Under the pieces are notes generated by a model. The model saw only the letters and a program-made list of their open reading frames with translations. It was not told the DNA's origin and searched no databases. 64,000 nt of DNA, taken from UBA1447 sp964612185 (lineage in GTDB: Bacteria > Bacillota > Clostridia > Oscillospirales > Acutalibacteraceae). Shown one piece after another: positions 57,075-64,000 of the stretch (its first letter is position 1; each line of letters begins with the position of its first letter). A program made the position numbers and the translations under genes. The DNA lies in the NCBI GenBank assembly GCA_964612185.1, contig CAZTCR010000006.1, forward strand, positions 33,175 to 97,174, written 5' to 3'.

Positions 57075-57599
57075 ATGGAAAACGACCACTTTTTACTCTC
57101 CATGCTTGTCAACAATGAGGCCGGTGTCCTCACCCGCATATCCGGACTGTTCGCACGCCGGGGTTTTAACATTGCCAGTCTGTCTGTCGGAGAGACGGAA
57201 AATCCGGACATATCCCGCATGACCATCATGGCCAACGGCGACGATTATTTTAAGGCCCAAGTTGTTCTGCAGCTCGAAAAACTGCACGATGTCCGCATTG
57301 TCGAACTCATGGACATGCACAACACCGTCATGCGCGAATTGCTGCTGGTCAAAGTCAGGGTAGCCGACCAAATCAGCCGCAGCCAGATTTTGGAGGCTGT
57401 ATCCATCTTCCGAGCGAAGGTCATCGACCTCACCCCGGTATCCCTGACCATCGAGATCACCGGTGAAAACGCCAAACTCAACGCCTTTATCGAATACCTT
57501 GCCCCCTATGGAATATCCGAGCTGTGCCGCACAGGTGTGACGGCAATCGGCAGAGGAAACAACATATTAAGTAAAAAAAATAACAAGGAGGAAAAGTAA
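57075..57599 (+). CDS. ilvN: Acetolactate synthase, small (regulatory) subunit
   Basis: A 174-residue regulatory subunit with an N-terminal ACT domain (LLSMLVNNEAGVLTRISGLFARRGFNI, about 6-32, the valine-binding region) and the ALS_ss C-terminal domain (about 85-165). It activates IlvB and confers feedback inhibition by valine. AAGGAG precedes ATG 57075. Its stop lies one base before the ilvC ATG. Confidence 0.96.
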   Translation: MENDHFLLSMLVNNEAGVLTRISGLFARRGFNIASLSVGETENPDISRMTIMANGDDYFKAQVVLQLEKLHDVRIVELMDMHNTVMRELLLVKVRVADQISRSQILEAVSIFRAKVIDLTPVSLTIEITGENAKLNAFIEYLAPYGISELCRTGVTAIGRGNNILSKKNNKEEK

Positions 57600-57600
57600 A

Positions 57601-58599
57601 ATGGCAACGATGTATTATGACAAGGACTGTAATTTCGAGGTGCTCAAAGGCAAAAAAATCGCGGTAATCGGCTATGGCAGCCAGGGCCACGCGCACGCAT
57701 TAAACCTGAAGGAAAGCGGTGCGGATGTTGTTATCGGTTTGTATGAAGGCGCGCCTTCGGCTAAGGCAGCCGAAGCGGTTGGCTTCAAAGTGATGCTTAC
57801 CGCCGATGCCGTGAAGGCCGCCGACCTCATCATGATTTTGGTCAACGACGAAAAGCAAGCCGCGCTTTACCGCAAGGATATCGAGCCGAACCTCAGCGCC
57901 GGCAAGACGCTTGCTTTCGCCCACGGTTTCAACATCCATTACGGTCAAATCGTACCGCCCAAAGATGTTAATGTTATTATGATTGCGCCCAAAGGTCCCG
58001 GACATACCGTGCGCACCCAGTACCAGGAGGGCAGAGGCGTGCCGAACCTGATCGCCGTTTACCAGGATGCAACCGGTACAGCGAAGGAACTCGCGCTTGC
58101 GTACGCGTCCGGCATCGGCGGCGGCAGAGCGGGCATTTTGGAGACCACTTTCCGCGAAGAGACCGAAACAGACCTGTTCGGCGAGCAAGCCGTACTTTGC
58201 GGCGGTGTATCCGCGTTGATGAAAGCCGGTTTTGACACCCTTGTGGAAGCAGGCTACCAGCCCGAGAATGCGTATTTTGAATGTGTGCATGAAATGAAGC
58301 TCATCATCGACCTTGTTGTCGCGGGCGGACTTTCCTTCATGCGTTACTCCATCAGCGATACAGCCGAATACGGCGACTACACCGTCGGCGACAGAATCAT
58401 CACCGACGAAACGAAAAAGGAAATGAAAAAGGTGCTGACCGAAATACAAAACGGCACCTTCGCCCGCAACTGGATTCTTGAAAACCAGGCAAACCGCCCC
58501 GGCTTTAACGCCATGAGAAGAGCCGCCAAGAGCAGCCTGGTGGAAGAAACCGGCGCGGATCTCCGCTCCAAAATGAGTTGGCAGAAAAAGGATAAGTAG
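57601..58599 (+). CDS. ilvC: Ketol-acid reductoisomerase, class I
   Basis: A 332-residue short-form enzyme that isomerises and reduces acetolactate to dihydroxyisovalerate. The Rossmann motif is VIGYGSQGHAHALNL (about 22-36), the coenzyme loop is GLYEGAPSAK, and the metal/substrate residues are in ETTFREETETDLFGEQAVLCGG (about 181-202) and FECVHEMKLIIDL. The coenzyme loop lacks the Arg seen in many NADPH enzymes, so cofactor preference is open. AAGGAGG precedes the ATG inside the ilvN end. Confidence 0.97.
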   Translation: MATMYYDKDCNFEVLKGKKIAVIGYGSQGHAHALNLKESGADVVIGLYEGAPSAKAAEAVGFKVMLTADAVKAADLIMILVNDEKQAALYRKDIEPNLSAGKTLAFAHGFNIHYGQIVPPKDVNVIMIAPKGPGHTVRTQYQEGRGVPNLIAVYQDATGTAKELALAYASGIGGGRAGILETTFREETETDLFGEQAVLCGGVSALMKAGFDTLVEAGYQPENAYFECVHEMKLIIDLVVAGGLSFMRYSISDTAEYGDYTVGDRIITDETKKEMKKVLTEIQNGTFARNWILENQANRPGFNAMRRAAKSSLVEETGADLRSKMSWQKKDK

Positions 58600-58669
58600 G
58601 GGCGAATTTTGTTCGGCCGGGAAGCGATGGAGAAGTGCGGCTGAGCCGCGGGAAGCAATAGAGAAGAAG

Positions 58670-58723
58670 TAGGGGACGGGTTCTCCGTCCCGGTGCTGTA
58701 GGGAACGACCCCTGTGTCGTTCC
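58670..58723. repeat. Paired palindromic repeats between ilvC and ilvD
   Basis: Two different hairpins side by side: GTAGGGGACGGG-TTCT-CCGTCCC (58670-58692) and GTAGGGAACGAC-CCCTGT-GTCGTTCC (58698-58723). They are inserted in the operon spacer and match the copies at 16677 and 53342. Confidence 0.8.
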
Positions 58724-58777
58724 ATGTGCCAACCGTGGTCGAATTCATTTCACCCCGAGTCAGAGGAGGATTTCCAA

Positions 58778-60439
58778 ATGAGATCAGACATGATGAAATC
58801 AGGCTGTGAACGCGCGCCCCAACGCTCACTGCTCAAAGCATGCGGATTGACAGACAGCCAGATCAAACGCCCGATTATCGGTATTGTCAACTCTTTCAAT
58901 GAGGTAATCCCGGGGCATGTTCACCTGGGTCAAATTGCCAGAGCGGTCAAGGACGGCGTCCTTGCCGCCGGCGGCACCCCGTTGGAGTTTAACACCATCG
59001 GCGTGTGCGACGGTATTGCCATGGGGCACGAGGGCATGAAATATTCCCTGTGCACCCGCGAACTGATTGCCGACAGCATTGAGTGCATGGTCAAAGCGCA
59101 TGGTTTTGACGCGCTTGTTTTTATCCCCAACTGCGATAAAATCGTGCCCGGTATGCTCATGGCAGCATCCAGGATGAACCTGCCTTCCATCTTCATCTCC
59201 GGGGGCCCGATGCTGTCCCTCAATGATGGCAGCAGGGATTTAGACCTCAATAGTGTATTTGAGGCAGTCGGCGCGTTAAAAGCCGGCAAAATCGACGAAG
59301 GTGAATTAACAAGGATTGAAGACAGCGCCTGCCCGGGCTGCGGTTCCTGCTCGGGCATGTTCACCGCGAATTCCATGAACTGCCTGACAGAAGCCCTGGG
59401 GCTCGGTTTGCCCGGCAACGGCACCGTACCGGCGGTTTACGCGCAGCGCATCCGCATGGCCAAGCAGGCGGGTGAACAAGTAATGGCTTTGTTAAAAATG
59501 AATTTGCGCGTCAACGATATCCTGACACCGAAAGCCGTTAAAAATGCTTTAACGGTGGACATGGCACTAGGTTGTTCCACCAATACGGCACTGCATCTCG
59601 CGGCCATCGCGCATGAAGCCGGCATAGACTTTTCACTCAAGATGATCAACGAAATCAGCGCTCTTACACCAAACCTCTGCCATCTGGCGCCCGCGGGGCA
59701 TCACCATATGCAGGATTTGAACGCGGCGGGCGGTGTGCACGCCGTGATGGCGGAACTTGCCGGAATCGGGTTGCTGGATACCACCCTGCTCACCGTCACC
59801 GGAGAAACCGTCGGTGAAAACATTGCCGGTCTCAAAGTAAAAAATCACGATGTTGTCCGCCCGGCGGCAGAACCGTATTCCAAAACAGGCGGTCTTGCGG
59901 CACTCTTCGGCAATTTGGCGGAAAACGGCGGTATTGTCAAACAAAGCGCCGTGTCCCCTGCCATGCTCAAACACACCGGACCCGCAAATGTGTTCAACTG
60001 CGAAGAAGACGCTGTCGCGGCAATCTATGCCGGCAGAATTGTCAAGGGCGATGTGGTGGTTATCCGCTACGAAGGCCCTGCCGGCGGCCCGGGCATGCGC
60101 GAAATGCTCTCCCCCACCTCCGCTATCGCGGGTATGGGGCTTGATGAACATGTGGCGCTGATAACAGACGGGCGATTTTCAGGTGCGACAAGGGGTGCGG
60201 CCATCGGCCACATTTCTCCCGAAGCGGCAAGCGGCGGGCTGATTGCGTATGTGGAAGAAGGCGACATGATCGCCATCGACATCGTTGCCCGTTCCATCAG
60301 CCTGAATGTACCCGCGGATGTGATAGCGGCACGCAAAGCAAAATTTGTCCCGGTTGCCAAGAAGCCAATCACCGGTTATTTGAAACGCTACGCGGCAATG
60401 GTCTGCTCCGCGGACACCGGCGCGGTGTTAAGGGATTAG
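58778..60439 (+). CDS. ilvD: Dihydroxy-acid dehydratase
   Basis: A 553-residue Fe-S dehydratase giving the 2-oxo acids of Val and Ile. Cluster-type Cys motifs are NCDKIVPG (about 119-126), DSACPGCGSCSGMFTANSMN (about 185-204) and GCSTNTALH. The C-terminal ITDGRFSGATRG is intact. GAGGAGGA 8 nt before ATG 58778 fixes the start; a frame open to 58724 lies in repeat DNA. Confidence 0.97.
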   Translation: MRSDMMKSGCERAPQRSLLKACGLTDSQIKRPIIGIVNSFNEVIPGHVHLGQIARAVKDGVLAAGGTPLEFNTIGVCDGIAMGHEGMKYSLCTRELIADSIECMVKAHGFDALVFIPNCDKIVPGMLMAASRMNLPSIFISGGPMLSLNDGSRDLDLNSVFEAVGALKAGKIDEGELTRIEDSACPGCGSCSGMFTANSMNCLTEALGLGLPGNGTVPAVYAQRIRMAKQAGEQVMALLKMNLRVNDILTPKAVKNALTVDMALGCSTNTALHLAAIAHEAGIDFSLKMINEISALTPNLCHLAPAGHHHMQDLNAAGGVHAVMAELAGIGLLDTTLLTVTGETVGENIAGLKVKNHDVVRPAAEPYSKTGGLAALFGNLAENGGIVKQSAVSPAMLKHTGPANVFNCEEDAVAAIYAGRIVKGDVVVIRYEGPAGGPGMREMLSPTSAIAGMGLDEHVALITDGRFSGATRGAAIGHISPEAASGGLIAYVEEGDMIAIDIVARSISLNVPADVIAARKAKFVPVAKKPITGYLKRYAAMVCSADTGAVLRD

Positions 60440-60444
60440 ATTTA

Positions 60445-60570
60445 AATCGACCTCTCCGGCAGGCTTACGCCTGCCACCTCTCCTTACCAAGGCGAGGCTT
60501 TTCGAGGATACTGCTTTGGCTCCCCTTTGTTAGGGGAGCTGGCACCGAAGGTGACTGAGAGGTAGAAAGA
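60445..60570. repeat. Degenerate dispersed repeat between ilvD and cimA
   Basis: ACCTCTCC...GGCTCCCCTTTGTTAGGGGAGC...CACCGAAGGTGACTGAGAGGT: CTCCCCT/AGGGGAG and CACC/GGTG hairpins with GAGGT/ACCTC ends. It belongs to the same general style as the 16.7-17.1 kb and 50.3 kb repeats, though identity is low. Confidence 0.6.
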
Positions 60571-60583
60571 CAGGAGGCAATCC

Positions 60584-62158
60584 ATGAAGATAGAAATCTT
60601 CGACAGCACCCTGCGTGACGGCGCGCAGAGCGAGGGTATATCTTTTTCGGTTAGCGACAAGCTGAACATCGTGCAGACGCTCGATGATTTCGGTGTGGCT
60701 TATATAGAGGCGGGCAACCCCGGCTCCAACCCGAAGGATATCGAATTCTTCGAACAGGCGGCGCATTTAAAACTGAAAACCGCGAAGCTCTGTGCCTTTG
60801 GCAGCACACACCGGAAAAACACGGCTGTGGAAGACGACCCGAATATCCTATCCCTCCTCAACGCCGGGACGGACTCTGTCGCGATATTCGGCAAATCGTG
60901 GGATTTGCATGTGCATAAAATCCTCAATGTAACGCTGGAAGAAAACCTTGCGCTTGTCAGCGAAACCATTGCGTTTTTTAAAGCAAACGGCAAAGAGGTC
61001 ATCTTTGACGCGGAGCATTATTTTGACGGCAGAAAAGCAAACGCGGACTACGCCATGCAGGTTTTAAAAGCCGCGGCGGACGCGGGCGCTGATGTGCTTT
61101 GCCTGTGCGACACCAACGGCGGCGCGTCCCCTATCACCGTGCGGGACGGCACAAGAGAGGTTATCAAAAACTTCCCGGGTGTTCGCATCGGCATCCACTG
61201 CCACAACGATATCGGCTGCGCGGTAGCATCCTCCATGCTGGCGGTTGAAGCGGGTGCGGTGCATGTGCAGGGTACCTTTACCGGTATCGGCGAGCGCTGC
61301 GGCAACGCGGATTTGAGCGTTGTCATCCCGAATTTGCAACTCAAACACGGGTACGAATGTGTCGCGAATGACCTTTCGATGCTGTCCGAAACAGTAATTA
61401 AATTAACTGAAATTTCGAACCTTGTTCTGCCGAACAACAAACCGTATACCGGTGCGAGCGCCTTCGCACACAAGGGCGGCATGCACATCGACGGGGTGAG
61501 CAAACTCTCCAAATCCTTTGAACATATCGACCCCGCGGCTGTCGGCAACACCCGCCGGTTTTTGATGAGCGAAGTATCCGGCAGAACCACCGTATTGGCA
61601 AAACTCGCCACCCTGGCACCGGAACTTGACAAAAACTCGCCCGAAACGGCTGACATCGTCAACCGTTTAAAAGAGCTGGAACACGAGGGCTACCAGTTTG
61701 AATCCGCGGACGCGAGCTTTGAACTGATGGTGCTCACGCTGTTAGGCCGGTTCAAGCCGCATTTCAAGCTTTGTATGTACCGCACAAGCGGCGAATTCCC
61801 GTTCCCCAACGGGGACGAAAGCGCTTCCGCCATGCTGAGTATTGAAGTCAACGGCAAAATCGAAACCGCAGCCGCCATGGGCAAAGGCCCCGTGAACGCG
61901 CTGGACACCGCGCTGCGCAAAGCCTTAAATGTATTTTACCCCGAACTGGCGAAAATACATTTAACCGACTACAAGGTGCGCGTTTTAACCGCCGAGCAGG
62001 CCTCCGCCGCGAAGGTGCGCGTTTTAATTGAAAGTACGGACGGTGCCGTCACTTGGACAACCGTCGGCGTTTCCACCGATATTATCGCCGCGAGCTGGCA
62101 GGCACTGGTGGATTCCATCGAGTATATATTGAACAAGAAAGAAGAGGAAGCTTCATGA
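60584..62158 (+). CDS. cimA: (R)-citramalate synthase
   Basis: A 524-residue enzyme of the isopropylmalate/homocitrate synthase family. The features favour citramalate synthase: FDSTLRDGAQSEGISFSVSDKL (residues 5-26), EAGNPGSNPKD (about 43-53), and SVAIFGKSWDLHVHKIL (about 97-113), the CimA-type stretch. The metal and active-site GIHCHNDIG, NKPYTGASAFAHKGGMHIDGV and a C-terminal LeuA-dimer/allosteric domain (about 400-520) are also present. It condenses acetyl-CoA with pyruvate, a threonine-independent route to isoleucine that needs LeuCD and LeuB. It overlaps leuC by 4 bp (ATGA). Confidence 0.9.
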   Translation: MKIEIFDSTLRDGAQSEGISFSVSDKLNIVQTLDDFGVAYIEAGNPGSNPKDIEFFEQAAHLKLKTAKLCAFGSTHRKNTAVEDDPNILSLLNAGTDSVAIFGKSWDLHVHKILNVTLEENLALVSETIAFFKANGKEVIFDAEHYFDGRKANADYAMQVLKAAADAGADVLCLCDTNGGASPITVRDGTREVIKNFPGVRIGIHCHNDIGCAVASSMLAVEAGAVHVQGTFTGIGERCGNADLSVVIPNLQLKHGYECVANDLSMLSETVIKLTEISNLVLPNNKPYTGASAFAHKGGMHIDGVSKLSKSFEHIDPAAVGNTRRFLMSEVSGRTTVLAKLATLAPELDKNSPETADIVNRLKELEHEGYQFESADASFELMVLTLLGRFKPHFKLCMYRTSGEFPFPNGDESASAMLSIEVNGKIETAAAMGKGPVNALDTALRKALNVFYPELAKIHLTDYKVRVLTAEQASAAKVRVLIESTDGAVTWTTVGVSTDIIAASWQALVDSIEYILNKKEEEAS

Positions 62159-63417
62159 GCATGAACGCATCACAAAAAATATTGGCCGCCCACTGCGGCA
62201 AATCGAGCGTTGCCGCGGGCGACATGATTATGGCGGACCTGGATTTGGTTTTAGCCAATGACATCACAGCACCCGTCGCTGTGAACGAATACCGCAAAGC
62301 CGGTTGTTCCGGGGTTTTCGACTGCGAGCGCGTAGCGCTGGTCATGGACCACTTCACGCCGAACAAAGATATTAAAGCCGCCGAGCAATGCAAAATGGTA
62401 CGCGAGTTTGCCGCGGAAAAATCCATTGTCAACTTTTTTGACACGGGCGAAGTCGGTGTGGAACACGCCCTGCTCCCGGAAAGAGGCATGGTCACCGCCG
62501 GTGATTTAATCATCGGCGCGGATTCCCACACCTGCACCTACGGCGCGCTCGGCGCGTTTTCAACCGGCGTCGGCTCCACGGATATGGCCGTGGGCATGGC
62601 ATACGGCAAAGCGTGGCTGCGCGTGCCCTCCGCGATATCCTTTGTTCTGCACGGCAAGCCTTCCAAATGGGTGTCCGGCAAGGATGTTATTCTGCACATC
62701 ATCGGCAAAATCGGTGTGGACGGCGCGCTGTATAAATCCATGGAATTTTCCGGCGACGGTGTTGCAAATTTAACCGTTGACGACCGCCTGTGCATCTGCA
62801 ACATGGCGATTGAAGCCGGTGCCAAAAACGGCATATTCCCGGTTGACGACCAAACGATTGCCTTCTTAACCGCCGCCGGCGCAAAACCGCCGAAGGCTTA
62901 TTACGCGGACGAAGACGCCGTTTATGACCAAGTGATGGAAATCGACCTCGCGGCCATCAAGCCGTCCGTCGCTTTCCCCCATCTGCCGGAGAATGTGAAG
63001 ACCTTTGACGAAATCGGTGATATTAAAATCGACCAGGTTGTTATCGGCTCCTGCACCAACGGCCGCCTTTCCGACTTTGTCACAGCCGCGGAAATCCTCA
63101 AAGGCAAACATGTCGCCAAGGGTGTGCGCGTGCTGATTATCCCTGCGACACAAAAGATTTATCTGGACGCGATGAGGCTCGGTCTGCTTGAAATATTCAT
63201 CCATGCCGGCTGCGTTGTATCCGCCCCGACCTGCGGGCCATGCCTCGGCGGACATATGGGTATTTTGGCGAAGGGCGAGCGCTGCGTTGCCACCACCAAC
63301 CGCAACTTTGTCGGCAGAATGGGCGACCCGGGCAGCGAAGTGTATCTGGCAAGCCCCGCCGTTGCGGCAGCGTCGGCACTTGCTGGCAAAATCGCTTCCC
63401 CCGAGTCTGTGGTTTAA
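62155..63417 (+). CDS. leuC: 3-isopropylmalate dehydratase, large subunit
   Basis: A 420-residue aconitase-family protein of the archaeal/clostridial LeuC2 type. The cluster Cys are in GSCTNGR (about 299-305) and TCGPCLGGHMG (about 359-369), and GADSHTCTYGALG (about 121-133) is the substrate region. With LeuD it isomerises isopropylmalate, and citramalate in the CimA route. The start at 62155 overlaps the cimA stop; ATG 62161 is an alternative. Confidence 0.95.
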   Translation: MSMNASQKILAAHCGKSSVAAGDMIMADLDLVLANDITAPVAVNEYRKAGCSGVFDCERVALVMDHFTPNKDIKAAEQCKMVREFAAEKSIVNFFDTGEVGVEHALLPERGMVTAGDLIIGADSHTCTYGALGAFSTGVGSTDMAVGMAYGKAWLRVPSAISFVLHGKPSKWVSGKDVILHIIGKIGVDGALYKSMEFSGDGVANLTVDDRLCICNMAIEAGAKNGIFPVDDQTIAFLTAAGAKPPKAYYADEDAVYDQVMEIDLAAIKPSVAFPHLPENVKTFDEIGDIKIDQVVIGSCTNGRLSDFVTAAEILKGKHVAKGVRVLIIPATQKIYLDAMRLGLLEIFIHAGCVVSAPTCGPCLGGHMGILAKGERCVATTNRNFVGRMGDPGSEVYLASPAVAAASALAGKIASPESVV

Positions 63418-63438
63418 AAGGAAAGGATTGAGATTCTT

Positions 63439-63915
63439 ATGATTATAAAAGGAACAGCCATCAAATACGGCGACAATGTTGACACCGATGTCATCATCCC
63501 CGCCCGGTATTTAAACTCCTCCGACCCGAAGGAGTTAGCCGCGCACTGCATGGAAGATTTGGACAAGGACTTTGCGAAAAAAATAAAGCCCGGCGACATC
63601 ATCGTGGCGGACAATAACTTTGGCTGCGGATCATCCAGGGAGCATGCGCCGATAGCGATAAAATATGCCGGTATTTCCTGCGTGGTTGCCAAGAGCTTCG
63701 CGCGCATTTTCTACCGCAATGCCATCAATACCGGGTTGCCGATAATTGAGACGGACGCCATCATCGAAAACGGCGATGAATTGGAGATTGACCTCTCCGC
63801 AGGTAAGATCACAAACATCACCAAAGGGATTACAAGCACTTTCCCGCCGTTCCCGCCGTTTTTGCAGGGGATCATTGATGCGGGCGGGCTGATGAACGCG
63901 ATGAAGACGATGTAA
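63439..63915 (+). CDS. leuD: 3-isopropylmalate dehydratase, small subunit
   Basis: A 158-residue swivel-domain subunit with GDNVDTDVIIPARYL (about 10-24), FGCGSSREHAP (about 58-68) and FYRNAINTGLP (about 87-97). It partners LeuC. AAGGAAAGG precedes ATG 63439. No leuB follows inside the window; the region after the stop runs into a group II intron end on the other strand. Confidence 0.96.
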   Translation: MIIKGTAIKYGDNVDTDVIIPARYLNSSDPKELAAHCMEDLDKDFAKKIKPGDIIVADNNFGCGSSREHAPIAIKYAGISCVVAKSFARIFYRNAINTGLPIIETDAIIENGDELEIDLSAGKITNITKGITSTFPPFPPFLQGIIDAGGLMNAMKTM

Positions 63916-63948
63916 GGGTATACAGCTTTACAGTTTAATAGTGCAATA

Positions 63949-64000
63949 ATCGAGTAGGAGGCTACCCATTAGTTGAGTAGCCGTCCTCTCACACCACCGT
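63949..64000 (-). mobile_element. 3' end of a group II intron (partial)
   Basis: Read on the minus strand the last 52 bases give ACGGTGGTGTGAGAGG (3' strand of domain V), then GGCTAC-TCAACTAATGG-GTAGCC (domain VI stem with its branch region), ending TCCTACTCGAT at 63949. This layout matches the 3' end of bacterial group II introns as I know them, probably class C. The body and any reverse transcriptase lie right of the window. Confidence 0.75.

Overview
The window reads as one stretch of chromosome from an anaerobic Clostridia-class Firmicute with about 50% GC (an Oscillospirales-like organism is my inference). Evidence: a split glgC/glgD glycogen pair, strong AGGAGG-type ribosome sites, hairpin-plus-T terminators, and enzymes typical of strict anaerobes (tungsten aldehyde oxidoreductase, hybrid-cluster protein, rubrerythrin- and rubredoxin-like proteins). 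No rRNA, tRNA or CRISPR was seen.

Layout. 1-4.1 kb: glycogen synthesis (glgC 3' end, glgD, a GH172/DUF2961 gene, glgA). 4.1-8.0 kb: a phosphoesterase, an XRE regulator, a histidine-phosphatase-like protein whose first catalytic His is Asn, and two proline-rich membrane proteins. 8.0-22.4 kb: a pyranopterin/tungsten island holding AOR with a MoaD-type carrier and Fe-alcohol dehydrogenase, mog, tupABC behind a candidate Moco/Tuco riboswitch, moeA, a MOSC protein, moaA, moaC and a MoeA fused to a periplasmic-binding-like domain. lipA-lplA sits inside this island. 22.4-31.6 kb: a MATE exporter, a beta-propeller/helical-domain protein, a URO-D-like protein, a lipid kinase, and a HAD phosphatase coupled to a divergent SecA. 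31.6-37.3 kb: an AT-rich run of secreted or membrane-anchored proteins of unknown function. 37.4-43.6 kb: a small P-loop kinase, a giant GH38 enzyme and a ThiF-like protein. 43.7-49.4 kb: redox/nitrosative stress genes (thioredoxin, two convergent Crp/Fnr regulators, ferredoxin, cupin, hcp, rubrerythrin-like, rubredoxin-like). 49.4-54.6 kb: sugar isomerase-like, PIG-L, GH92 and a secreted phosphoesterase. 54.8-63.9 kb: a branched-chain amino acid operon, ilvB-ilvN-ilvC-ilvD-cimA-leuC-leuD. The last 52 bases look like the 3' end of a group II intron on the minus strand.

The most striking signal is in front of ilvB. A consensus promoter drives a 33-codon leader peptide in which 14 of 18 consecutive residues are Val, Ile or Leu. 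It is followed by a 13-bp terminator and a perfectly complementary 11-nt antiterminator arm. This is the architecture of classical ribosome-mediated attenuation, whereas Firmicutes usually regulate these genes with T-boxes and CodY.

A second theme is short dispersed palindromic repeats. An 87-bp element occurs in inverted copies 48 kb apart, a 106-159-bp element occurs in two inverted copies, and small GGGACGG/CCGTCCC and GGAACGA/TCGTTCC hairpins recur. Several lie between genes of the ilv-leu operon.
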